Assembly (NCBI GenBank): GCA_965198025.1
Contig: OZ240237.1
Location: 1,550,001-1,614,000, forward strand
Direction of reading: 5' to 3'
Length of the DNA stretch: 64,000 nucleotides
From: CAYWWM01 sp965198025
Lineage (GTDB): Bacteria; Acidobacteriota; Terriglobia; 2-12-FULL-54-10
The position numbers and the translations under genes are program-made. The notes beneath the pieces are model-generated. The model searched no databases and was not told the DNA's origin. It saw nothing but the letters and a program-made list of their open reading frames with translations. Numbering within the stretch: the stretch's first letter is position 1; each line of letters starts with the position of its first letter. Of the stretch, positions 26,673 to 35,259 are shown in pieces.

Positions 26673-26778
26673 CGAGCTATTCTAGCACAACGCGATACTG
26701 ACTGGCCCTTGGTTTTTGGATCCAACGGGAAGGTGAGTTTTGCGGCAGAATCTGGAAGCTGGAGGAGGAGATATTGCC

Positions 26779-27060
26779 GTGAAGAAAAAGCGTTTTACAG
26801 TGGAACGGATCGTGGGGATTCTGAAACAGGCAGGAGTAGGGGTACCGGTGAGGGAGTTGGTGCGGAAGGAGGGGATTTCCGAGCAAACGTTCTAGCGGTG
26901 GAAGAAGCAGTATGTGGGAGTGGATATCGACCAGGTGCAGCAGCTGAAACAGTTGCAGGAAGAGAATCAGCGGCTGAAGCGACTGGTGGCGGAGCTGATG
27001 TTGGACAAGACCATGCTGCAGGATGTGCTGGCAAAAAGATCCGGAAGCCTTCGCGCCGCC
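26779..27060 (+). pseudogene. IS3-family OrfA remnant with premature stop
   Basis: Starts with GTG: KKKRFTVERIVGILKQAGVG, then RKEGISEQTF-stop-RWKKQY, where TAG replaces the usual Tyr codon. The zipper continues, QLKQLQEENQRLKRLVAELM, to MLQDVLAKRS. No OrfB follows; the next sequence is unrelated. A dead fragment. Confidence 0.75.
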
Positions 27061-27194
27061 GCCGGCCTTCACGAAAGGGGCTGTAGTCCACCCGTTCGAG
27101 GCGCCCCCTTCCCATGCCTGGCGCGGGAAGCGTAGAACCTACACAACCAGTCTGAATCGTAAAGTGAAGGTTCTTGATTTTGTTCAGTTTGGTG

Positions 27195-27570
27195 GAGCTA
27201 AGAGGGTATGAACTATTTCGGGCAATTCGCCAGAAATCGGCATGCGCCGCATCGCGCATCTCAGCAGGTGTCTCGGTGTCGCCGCCCAACCAACATTCCA
27301 CGGCTCCATCGACCGGATACGGTTCAATTGCTTGTCGCGTCGGATACCAGAACGGCGACCACCCCGTGTGGCGCACAACGCTTGCTCGTATCACATCTGG
27401 CAACTGCGCTAGTGTGATCTGTTGCGCTGCACCCACGATCTCATATGCAAAGTTGTAGTTGCCATGCGGGAACCGAGGTCCAACGTCTGCCGGTAGCGGA
27501 TCGGTCAGTTTGGACCAACGATCGAAGCTTGCGGTAATCCACTGGTCCAGACACTCTTCGTCCGCTGCAA
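27195..27570 (-). pseudogene. Internal fragment resembling AlbA_2/Schlafen-type ATP-binding proteins
   Basis: The minus frame reads HLAADEECLDQWITASFDRW, AYEIVGAAQQITLAQLPDVI, HTGWSPFWYPTRQAIEPYPV and ECWLGGDTETPAEMRDAAHA. The TGWxxFWxPTR..I..P...ECWLG pattern is one I associate with the C-terminal part of bacterial AlbA_2 (Schlafen-like) proteins, some of which occur in defence islands. Both ends are cut and there is no start. Family call from memory of motifs only. Confidence 0.45.
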
Positions 27571-27801
27571 GGTGCTAGAGAACACTCGCCATCCGGTTCT
27601 GACGCTCAAGCTGTGACCTTTTCGACCGCCAAACTGTAAAGCCGTTCGTCATCAACTTGCGGTTCGACATCCGGAACGCTCCGAGGCTATCTCGCCATTC
27701 CAGAAATCGAAGTTCGGGCGGTGGCGGGATGCGAGCATGAGCAAAGACGAGTGGAAATCCATCGGCGAGGTCATCCCAACGGGCGGGGTCGGGCGGGCCG
27801 C

Positions 27802-29184
27802 TCAAGCCGAGTCGGCGGGTTCGTCTACGTCGTAGTCCTCCGGCATGAGGAGGAATTCCGGATACGCCTCGATCCCCAGTTCGGCTGTATCCTGCCCCAA
27901 CTGCTCTACTCGATTCGACACGCGGACGCCCAGCGTCATGGCCAGCATCTTCCAGAGCAGACATGAGAGGAGGAAGACGAACATCCCGACGGCTACGATG
28001 CCCAGTAGTTGCACCCCGATGCTGCCGTCGCCGAAGATGCCGACCGCGAGTGTACCCCAGACGCCCGCAAACAGGTGTGCCGGGACGGCCCCGACCACGT
28101 CGTCCACCCGGAGTTTTTCCAGCAGCTTCATGGCGGCCGCACAGAGGATGCCCCCGATGGCGCCGATCAGGATCGCCCAGTGATGCCCCACCAATCCGGG
28201 GCCGGCCGTAATCGAGACCAGGCCCGCAATCGCGCCATTCAGCCCGACGAGCAGATCCACCCGCCCCAGAAGCGGCTTTGACACGGCGATGGCCGCAATG
28301 ACTCCGGCCGCGCCGGCCAAGTTCGTGTTGACCAGCACCTGGCTCATCGCCACCACGTCGCTGGCGCTTCCCAGCGCGAGCTGCGAACCCCCGTTGAAGC
28401 CGAACCAGCCGAACCAGAGAATGAACACTCCCAGCGTTACGATCGGAACGTTCGACGGTGGCGTCGGCCTGACAGTCCCGTCGCGGCGGAACTTGCCGAG
28501 ACGTGGGCCGACTATCAGCGCACCCGCCAGCGCCGCCCATCCCCCGGTGCCGTGCACTATGGTTGATCCGGCGAAGTCCTGGAACCCCAGCTGGTTCAGC
28601 CATCCCCCGCCCCAGGTCCAGGCACCCACGACCGGATAGATGATCGCCGTCAGCCCCAGCGTGAAGAGGAAGAAAGACCACAACTTGACACGCTCGGCCA
28701 ACGCCCCCGATACAATCGAGGCCGCCGTCGCCACGAAAACCATCTGGAAGAACCAATCCGACATCACCGCGTAGCCGTTGGCGATCACCGCAGCCTGCGC
28801 CGTAGCGTCCGCCTGGCCTCCCAGCAGCGCCACTTCTTCGGGCGACGGGCCGTAGAACAGCGCGAACGACCCGATCCATCGCCCAACATCCACGTACATC
28901 AGGTTGTAGCCGATGAGGAAGTACGCAATCCCGGCGACCGAGTACAGACCGATGTTCTTCAAGCAGATAACCGACGCGTTCTTTGTGCGCACCGACCCGG
29001 ATTCCAGCATGGTGAATCCCGCCGCCATCCACATCACCAAACCGCCCCAGAGAAGAAAGGAAAGCGTATTGAAAATAAACCGAGACTCATCGGCCACCTG
29101 CGCGGATGCAGGGGTCGGGATCACCAGCAGTGCCAGCAGCGCTGCGAACTTGGAAGCCCGAACGGCCCGGCGCAGGTTCCTCAT
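27802..29184 (-). CDS. amt: Ammonium transporter Amt/AmtB
   Basis: 460 residues from the ATG at 29184 (29205 is an alternative). A cleavable signal peptide ending near PASAQ, as in AmtB, is followed by about 11 membrane helices. Marker motifs: FIFNTLSFLLWGGLVMWMAA with GFTMLESG, the first pore His in STIVHGTGGWAALAGA, and the second in DDVVGAVPAHLFAGVWGTLA. The soluble tail ends DYDVDEPADSA. It conducts NH3/NH4+ across the inner membrane. No glnK lies beside it. Long frames in other phases over this gene are shadows. Confidence 0.95.
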   Translation of the reverse strand: MRNLRRAVRASKFAALLALLVIPTPASAQVADESRFIFNTLSFLLWGGLVMWMAAGFTMLESGSVRTKNASVICLKNIGLYSVAGIAYFLIGYNLMYVDVGRWIGSFALFYGPSPEEVALLGGQADATAQAAVIANGYAVMSDWFFQMVFVATAASIVSGALAERVKLWSFFLFTLGLTAIIYPVVGAWTWGGGWLNQLGFQDFAGSTIVHGTGGWAALAGALIVGPRLGKFRRDGTVRPTPPSNVPIVTLGVFILWFGWFGFNGGSQLALGSASDVVAMSQVLVNTNLAGAAGVIAAIAVSKPLLGRVDLLVGLNGAIAGLVSITAGPGLVGHHWAILIGAIGGILCAAAMKLLEKLRVDDVVGAVPAHLFAGVWGTLAVGIFGDGSIGVQLLGIVAVGMFVFLLSCLLWKMLAMTLGVRVSNRVEQLGQDTAELGIEAYPEFLLMPEDYDVDEPADSA

Positions 29185-29575
29185 GCAGGAAATCATATCC
29201 CACATTATCTGTGACCGATCAAAAAGTGACCCAGACCGAAGTTTTTGTGCCAATCCTGGCGAGTGATTCGATGAAGGGTCGGCTTCTTGAAACCGAGTGG
29301 ACTGGTCGTGATGGAACGGCACAGGCTCGGAAGGAAGGAGCTGAGCGATGCACCGAATCGGATGCGATTTTCACACACGTTTTCAGCAGATAGCAATGGT
29401 TGATTCGGTGGGCGAAGGCTGGGAGCTGGCTTCCGAAAAACAGTCGGTGCGTACCGAATCCGATGCTGCATCGCCGGAAGGGTCTTGGGATCTGGAATCG
29501 TGACCTTTGAAACCGGATCATCGGACCGGATTTCTTTGCCTCGGTTCCTCAGTGGGTAGTCCAACCGCTACCACT
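29185..29575. other. Intergenic stretch with a solo IS end
   Basis: GACCCAGACCGAAGTTTTTG and then TGCCA (29229-29253) match the IS3 remnant end at 9391, but no transposase follows. The rest, up to the TonB gene stop at 29576, shows no gene; two similar segments with CGAATCxGATGC (near 29355 and 29457) may be old repeats. Confidence 0.4.
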
Positions 29576-32350
29576 CTACCAATTCCAGTTGTAGCTGAGC
29601 TGGACGTAGTAGAACGCGCCATTGTAATTGAACGGCGTGTATGCGCTGTAGCGATTGCCGGTGGCGAAGGCGTTGGGGTTCTCCTGGGGTTGATTGTCGA
29701 ACAAGTTCTGGACGCCGATGGTGAAGGTGATGGACTCGCTGAGGGGACGAGAAACTTCCAGGTCGAAGAGATACTCGCCGTTGTAAACTTGAACGTCCCG
29801 CGAGTCGTACCAGTCACCATAGTAGCTGAGACGTCCGAGTAGGCGCCATCGGCTGAAACTTCGTTGCATCGTGAAGTTCCAGCGCGTTCCGGGAACCGCT
29901 TCCTGCAACTGGCGGATCCGTTCGGCGTCCAACACGCTCCGATTGAACTTCGTGACTGCAGTGTCGGTGCGATTGAAAAGGAAATCGAACGTGGTGTCGC
30001 CAGTGAGCGCCTCCGGCTGATAGGTTATCACTAAGTCGATCCCCTGTGTCCGGGTCTCGAAGTCATTGGTAAAGAAACGAAAGTTTTGCAGGTTGCGAGC
30101 ACTGGTGACGCCCTCTGCGATCAGGTTCTCCACTTCCTCGGGGCTTAGAACGAACGACTGTGTCAAGGCCAGTCGATTGGAGAGACCGATGTGGAAATAA
30201 TCGACAGTGAACTTGAGCTGGCCTCTGTCGATCACCGCTCCCAGGCCGTAGTTGATCGACCGCTCGGGTTCCAGCAACCGCCCGCCTCGGAGTTGAGCCA
30301 CCCTTGAGGTCGAAGGAATGATGCCGTCGTTAACCAGGTCCATGAGCTGAAGATCGTAACGGGTCGACACGTTGAATGCATTCTGCTGTCCCGGTGTCGG
30401 CGCCCTGAATCCGCTACTCACGCTTCCGCGCAGTGCCCAATCTTGGGTCAATTGGTAACGGCCGGCGAGTTTGCCGTTGAGGGTGGCTCCAAAATCTTCG
30501 AAGTCTTCGAGCCTGGCGGCGGTAGCAACGGTCCACTTGCCTGTATCAGCCCGCAACTCGACATCGCCGTAGAGTGCATAGTTGCTGCGGCTCCATTGGC
30601 CGGCGGCGATGGGACTGAATCCGGGAAAGCCGTTGGAGCCCGCGCTGAAGCCCTGAGGGGCGTACGGGCCGATCTCCCACGATTCCTTCTGGCCGAGGCC
30701 AATCTGGAAAGTTTCCTCACGCCACTCGGCACCGCCCGCCACGTGGACTCGCTCGTGGACGGCGTAGCTAAGGTCTAGATTGAAGGCGAGATCCTGCTGC
30801 TGGTAGAAACCGGGATCGAAGTCGGTGGGTGTTGCCGGACCCAGTGAAGCATTGACTGTGTTGAAGATGAAAAAATCCACTGCATTGTAGCCCCGGCTGA
30901 TGCTGGCATCCCAAACTATTCTGCTGGAGGCTTGACCGCGGAGACCGGCGACGACGGATGCGTCGATACGGTCGCCGCCAAACCGCGGTGTGAATCCTCC
31001 GGGGAAGATTTCCTGGAAAGAGAAACAACTGGGATCAAGAAAAACTCTGGAAAGGGCCTCCTGATGGGGGACCCCGTTGACGACCGACACCTCGGGACAG
31101 TTAGCGGAGCCATCGAGGATCCCATCTTGAGCGTCGAGCGCATCGCCGATGAGCAGGGTCTTGCCGGCATCGGCACTGAAAACTGCGGCCCGGGTATTGG
31201 GATTACGGAAGAAGAACCCGCCGGTTACCCTCTTGCTGGCATAATTGGTATGACCATAGAGCTGTGTCTTGTTGAAGACGCGTCCGAAGTTACCCCAGAA
31301 CTTGAAGTCGTCGTCGATTCTCGGGGAGCCCCATATCTGCGCCGGATTCGCGACATGGGCATTGCCACTCCTGATGAGATCCGCAGCGTCGGAGCGCTGG
31401 ATGCTGCGGCTGGTATCGCCAGAGTTGCCGTACTCGACACTAAGGTTGGCGAAACCGCCCTGTCCTAACGGCAGACCGAGGTTGCCGGAAATCGTGTACA
31501 TGCTGCCGTCACCCGCCCAAAAACGGCCGGTCCGAAACTCCAAACTGCCCCCGGAGGAGTCGTCCTTGAGCTGGAAGTTCATGACACCCGCGATGGCGTC
31601 TGAGCCGTACTGGGCCGAAGCACCATCGCGCAGCACTTCGACCTGCTGTAGCGCGATCGAAGGGATAACCGAGATATCCGGTCCCTGGGCGCCGTCTGCA
31701 AATCCGCCCCCCAGCCAAGTGATGATCGCCGAGCGATGATGCCGTCTCCCGTTGATCAGAACCAATGTGTGATCGGGTGCCAAGCCACGGAGGGTCGCTG
31801 GACGAACGATCCTGGCCGCGTCGCCGACGGGCTGAGGATTCACATTGTAGGAGGGCAGGACGGTTCTCAGCTGATCAGCGATATCCGTGTCACCTCGCCC
31901 GACCAAGTCGTTGGACGAAATGACGTCGATGGGCACGACCGACTCCGTGACTGTCCTCGGCAGCGCCCGGGTTCCGACGTTGGCTTGCACTTCGATGGTA
32001 TCGCTGACCGACCGTAAAGTCATTTCGATCGTGACAGTTCCTTCCGACTCGACCACTTCCTCGACTGCTGTCGCGAAGTCGGGAGCCGTGACCACCACGG
32101 AGTGCGGGCCCACACCCAAATCGTGAAACACTGCAGTGCCCGTGCCGTCGGTCGTCACCTCCTGATCGCCTATCGTGACCGTCGCGTTGGTCACGGCGAA
32201 AGAGAGAGGATCAACGACTTTCACCTCGAGCGTCTGCGCACTGGCACCTTGGACTACCAACATCGTTCCGAAGGAGAAGGCCGCAGCTCGAATCCAAGAA
32301 TTCAAAGATCGTCGAAGATAACAAGTGAAATCAAGTTCCCTAAGGGTCAC
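29576..32350 (-). CDS. TonB-dependent receptor with N-terminal beta-sandwich domain
   Basis: About 924 residues from a GTG at 32350 after AAGGGAATG. The frame extends to an ATG at 32491, but that would put 65 residues before the signal peptide (AAAFSFGTMLVVQGASAQ). Next come a carboxypeptidase-regulatory-like domain (LEVKVVDPLSFAVTNATVTI), a plug (DHTLVLINGRRHHRSAIITW, LQQVEVLRDGASAQYGSDAI, AGVMNFQLK) and a barrel ending FYYVQLSYNWNW. The RRHHRSA plug loop is typical of a large receptor group whose ligands include sugars and siderophores. No partner genes are adjacent. Confidence 0.9.
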   Translation of the reverse strand: MTLRELDFTCYLRRSLNSWIRAAAFSFGTMLVVQGASAQTLEVKVVDPLSFAVTNATVTIGDQEVTTDGTGTAVFHDLGVGPHSVVVTAPDFATAVEEVVESEGTVTIEMTLRSVSDTIEVQANVGTRALPRTVTESVVPIDVISSNDLVGRGDTDIADQLRTVLPSYNVNPQPVGDAARIVRPATLRGLAPDHTLVLINGRRHHRSAIITWLGGGFADGAQGPDISVIPSIALQQVEVLRDGASAQYGSDAIAGVMNFQLKDDSSGGSLEFRTGRFWAGDGSMYTISGNLGLPLGQGGFANLSVEYGNSGDTSRSIQRSDAADLIRSGNAHVANPAQIWGSPRIDDDFKFWGNFGRVFNKTQLYGHTNYASKRVTGGFFFRNPNTRAAVFSADAGKTLLIGDALDAQDGILDGSANCPEVSVVNGVPHQEALSRVFLDPSCFSFQEIFPGGFTPRFGGDRIDASVVAGLRGQASSRIVWDASISRGYNAVDFFIFNTVNASLGPATPTDFDPGFYQQQDLAFNLDLSYAVHERVHVAGGAEWREETFQIGLGQKESWEIGPYAPQGFSAGSNGFPGFSPIAAGQWSRSNYALYGDVELRADTGKWTVATAARLEDFEDFGATLNGKLAGRYQLTQDWALRGSVSSGFRAPTPGQQNAFNVSTRYDLQLMDLVNDGIIPSTSRVAQLRGGRLLEPERSINYGLGAVIDRGQLKFTVDYFHIGLSNRLALTQSFVLSPEEVENLIAEGVTSARNLQNFRFFTNDFETRTQGIDLVITYQPEALTGDTTFDFLFNRTDTAVTKFNRSVLDAERIRQLQEAVPGTRWNFTMQRSFSRWRLLGRLSYYGDWYDSRDVQVYNGEYLFDLEVSRPLSESITFTIGVQNLFDNQPQENPNAFATGNRYSAYTPFNYNGAFYYVQLSYNWNW

Positions 32351-32479
32351 AAGTACATTCCCTTCAAGCTCAAACGGCTGCTCTACAATAGTATAGCCAC
32401 AACGCTCCGTCTCAAGGTCGGCCCGCGTCACGACAATATGCGCGTCAACCACCTCACCAGCTCGAGGTGCGGTAAAGCA

Positions 32480-32715
32480 ACTTGATCTCATTGGCGATCA
32501 CTGCCAGCCCCAACACCGTCGCGATCGTCCGCATCTTCATCCTCAACTCTGTCCGCGAGTCCTGCTGACTCTGGTATCGGTATGTTCCTCGGTTCAACCG
32601 AATCACGACGCAGGCTCTCCGCTCGGTCACCTCGTAGCCTCCACGGGCCAACTTACCCTACGCCTCTCGAAGCTTGTGAACCATCTGCTCCGCACTGGTA
32701 GAGATCCGAATGGAA
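32480..32715 (-). pseudogene. IS3 remnant: OrfA start fused to OrfB by deletion
   Basis: The minus strand reads TSAEQMVHKLREA-stop-GKLARGGYEVTERRACVVIR, then LNRGTYRYQSQQDSRTELRM and KMRTIATV. The first piece is an IS3 OrfA N-terminus and the second an OrfB N-terminus, so an internal deletion joined them. The catalytic core is gone. Confidence 0.6.
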
Positions 32716-32751
32716 CTCTGCATCATGGCCGAGATGTTCTTGGAAGGATGC

Positions 32752-33444
32752 CTATAGTCCCCGCAGGTAGCCGGCACCGCCGAGGCTGCTGACCAGACGC
32801 TGAATCTGCTCAGCCCGGCCTCGTATGTACTCCGAGGGCCGGGCGGCCGACATTTGCTTGGGGTTGGGCAGAACGGCCACGAGCGTGGCCGCCTCCCTGC
32901 TGGTCAGCGCGTCGGGCGACTTGCCAAAGATGTGTTCGGCGGCCGCTGCCGCTCCGAAGATCCCGGGTCCAAACTCGGCGATGTTGAGGTAGATTTCCAA
33001 GATCCGACGTTTGGGCCAGAGCAGTTCGATCCAGAGCGTGAAGTACGCTTCGACCCCCTTGCGGATCACCGTCTGTCCCGGCCAGAGATAGAGGTTCTTG
33101 GCCACCTGCTGGGAGATCGTGCTGGCGCCTCGAATGCGCCCCCCTTGCCGATTCGATTCGAGAGCCTCCGCGATGGCATGCATGTCGAAGCCGCGGTGGA
33201 ACGGAAACTTCTGGTCCTCGCTGGCGACCGCCGCGATGGCCAAGTTCTGGGAGATCTTCGACCAGGACACCCAGCTGTAGTGGATCGGGTCCGCGCTCGC
33301 AATCCGCTTCTGGATCATGAATGCCGTCGTGGGCGGGGGAATCCAGCGCCACGGCAGGACAAGCACGACGCTGGCGGTCAGGACGACGAGGATCGATGCG
33401 GTCGCGAGCCGTAAGACTCGGGTGATGAAGTTTCGCCGCCTCAT
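32752..33444 (-). CDS. mtgA: Monofunctional biosynthetic peptidoglycan transglycosylase
   Basis: 230 residues from the ATG at 33444, the usual MtgA length. One N-terminal anchor helix (ATASILVVLTASVVLVLPWR) precedes a GT51 domain: ASEDQKFPFHRGFD with the catalytic Glu, GASTISQQVAKNLYLW, RKGVEAYFTLWIELLWPKRR and ILEIYLNIAEFGPGIFGAAA. No transpeptidase domain follows. It polymerises lipid II into glycan strands at the periplasmic face. It stands alone between IS debris and a BCCT fragment. Confidence 0.95.
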   Translation of the reverse strand: MRRRNFITRVLRLATASILVVLTASVVLVLPWRWIPPPTTAFMIQKRIASADPIHYSWVSWSKISQNLAIAAVASEDQKFPFHRGFDMHAIAEALESNRQGGRIRGASTISQQVAKNLYLWPGQTVIRKGVEAYFTLWIELLWPKRRILEIYLNIAEFGPGIFGAAAAAEHIFGKSPDALTSREAATLVAVLPNPKQMSAARPSEYIRGRAEQIQRLVSSLGGAGYLRGL

Positions 33445-33753
33445 ATGCTGGACCTCGGAAGCTTTCTTCTGCAGGATTCTCCCATAAATCGTCTTTTGAC
33501 ACCGCACCACGCAGGGTTGATGCCACAACATATTCTAGTTGAAGCTCGCAGGTCTTTGGGGAGATAGAACGGAGAGTAGCGGATACCGGCTGAGAGGATG
33601 AAGTACCATGATGGTCTTCCACTTCGCACATTCGGTGTTTCCTGGATGCGCTTGGCCCAGATTCATCGAAACTCCTTGTAAGGAGTGGTCCATATCGGAG
33701 TTTTTGGCAACCTGCTAATCCCTCAAGGGGGCGGCAAGGCACACGGAGAGCTG
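33445..33753. other. Non-coding stretch upstream of mtgA
   Basis: No gene, element end or clear promoter box was seen. It contains a partial repeat CTCCTTGTAAGGAGT (an 11-base palindrome-like motif near 33673). Confidence 0.4.
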
Positions 33754-33958
33754 CTACGAAGCCTTGTGGGACCGAACTCCGGAATGCTGGCGCGCACCCG
33801 GCTCCGGGGCCTTCACGCGGATGGTGACGATATCGGTGTCATGGTATTGCTGGTGGCGGACCGAGGATGCGACATGCCGCAGCAACCGTAGCGCGATTTC
33901 CTGTTCGACCGGCGGGGCCAACCAGGTTGATCGTCAGAGTGGCAATGAGATTTAACAT
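33754..33958 (-). pseudogene. Small unrecognised gene after the BCCT remnant, probably frameshifted
   Basis: The minus strand opens MLNLIATLTINLVGP at 33958, then in another frame continues PVEQEIALRLLRHVASSVRH and DTDIVTIRVKAPEPGARQHS to a stop at 33754. One base change at the Gly-Pro junction would join the frames (INLVAPPVEQE). It starts 19 bases after the BCCT stop. No family recognised. Confidence 0.35.
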
Positions 33959-33976
33959 CTCTCTAACTCCATACCA

Positions 33977-34233
33977 TTACGGATCCTGCATCAAAGACTT
34001 TAGCAGCCCGGCGATCATCAGCAACAGTACCATGCTCACGGGCAGGGCAGCAGCAATGGCTGCAGTCTGCAGGGCATGGAGACCGTCGGCAAGCAGCAAT
34101 ACGGCGGCCACCAGTCCCACGCCAAGTCCCCAGACGATACGGAAACGCCGGGGTGGGTGGCGGTCGCCCATGCTTAGCAAGGTGGTGATGACCAGGGTGC
34201 CAGAGTCTGAGGAGGTGATGAACCAGGTGGCTA
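33977..34233 (-). pseudogene. C-terminal fragment of a BCCT transporter, cut by IS630
   Basis: Starts at the IS target TA and reads ATWFITSSDSGTLVITTLLS (the late BCCT motif), VWGLGVGLVAAVLLLADGLH and LPVSMVLLLMIAGLLKSLMQ to a stop at 33977. Its upstream half lies at 8037-8168 on the plus strand next to the other IS630 copy. It differs from the intact BCCT gene at 6339, so it is the tail of a second carrier. Confidence 0.85.
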
Positions 34234-34264
34234 GACCATTTTCACAAATGATGTATAGTAATGG

Positions 34265-34650
34265 ATGGCGGTTCACTGCGAACACAACCAAATGGCGAAG
34301 GCGTATTCGAACGATCTGCGGCGGAAGCTGTTGGAGGCGTATGATCGCGGCGAGGGAAGTCTGCGGGAGCTGGCGGAGCGGTTCGGGGTGAGCAGTCCGT
34401 ATGCCTGGAAGATTTCGGCGCAGCGGAAGCGAACGGGGCGGGTCGAGCGGGTGGAGCAGCGGCATGGACCGCAGAGCAAAGTCACCGAGACTGTGCAACA
34501 GCAGTTGCGAACCTGGGTGCGGCAACAGCCCGACTTGACCCTGCTAGAGATTCAGGAACGGCTGTGGGAAACGGAAGGGCTGCCGGTGAGCGTGTCGCGG
34601 TTGTGGCAGGTACTGCGGCGGCTGCAGCTGCGGCTCAAAAAAACCGCTCC
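34265..34650 (+). CDS. IS630 transposase N-terminal frame, copy 2
   Basis: Same helix-turn-helix sequence as copy 1 (AKAYSNDLRRKLLEAYDRGE). Beyond RLKK at the A7 run the frame continues into nonsense to 35005. Because of the missing C, a -1 slip here no longer reaches the OrfB frame; a +1 or -2 shift would be needed. This copy is probably not able to make its own transposase. Confidence 0.8.
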
Positions 34651-34709
34651 ACGCCCAGGAACAAAACACCCCGCAGAATCAGCGGCGGCGGGCGGCCTGG
34701 CGGGCTGCG

Positions 34710-35243
34710 TTGAGCGGGGTCGATCCGGCGCGGCTGGTGTTTCCGGACGAGCGTGGGGTGACGACGGAAATGACACGCTGCTATGGACGGGCTCCGTCGG
34801 GAGAACGTGTGCGCGCGGCAACTGCAGCGGGACACTGCAGCACGCTCACGCTGCTGGGTGCCCTGACAAGCCAGCGAATGCTGGCCAGCAGGACGGTGGA
34901 ATCGTCCACCGCTGGAGAGGTGTTCCTGGCCTATCTGGAGGAAGTCTTGTGTCCCTGCCTGCAACCGGGACAGATCGTGATCGCCGACAATCTCTCGGCC
35001 CATAAAGTAGATGGCGTGCGGGAGCGGATCGAAGCGGCCGGGGCAACGCTGCTCTACCTGCCGCCCTACTCTCCCGACTTCAATCCGATGGAGCCAGCTG
35101 GGTCCAAGATCAAACAACATCTCCGCAAGACCAAAGCGCGAACCCTGGACCGGCTGGAGCACGCCGTCGCTCAGGCTCTGGCCACCGTCACCTCACAGGA
35201 TGCCCAGGGATGGTTTCGCCATTGCGGATATGCTATACACTAA
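34710..35243 (+). CDS. IS630 transposase DDE frame, copy 2
   Basis: The DDE part matches copy 1 with a few changes: LVFPDERGVTTEMTRCYGRA (Leu to Pro beside the first catalytic Asp, Arg to Cys), IVIADNLSAHK and YSPDFNPMEPAGSKIKQHLR. Asp, Asp and Glu are all kept. The start is not known; the real product would begin in OrfA. Confidence 0.82.
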   Translation: MSGVDPARLVFPDERGVTTEMTRCYGRAPSGERVRAATAAGHCSTLTLLGALTSQRMLASRTVESSTAGEVFLAYLEEVLCPCLQPGQIVIADNLSAHKVDGVRERIEAAGATLLYLPPYSPDFNPMEPAGSKIKQHLRKTKARTLDRLEHAVAQALATVTSQDAQGWFRHCGYAIH

Positions 35244-35259
35244 CTGTAAAAATGGCCTA

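Larger units (their letters stand above)
34234..35257 (+). mobile_element. IS630-family insertion sequence, copy 2
   Basis: 1024 bp between TA dinucleotides (34232-34233 and 35258-35259). Nearly identical to copy 1 but inverted, and one base shorter: after the A7 slippery run it has CC where copy 1 has CCC. Ends begin GACCATTTTCACA and GGCCATTTTTACAG. Confidence 0.93.

Noticed and set aside
27575..29032. 485-codon minus frame over amt
   Set aside because: Same strand but other phase as amt; composition is Gly/Arg-rich and has no domain. Shadow of amt.
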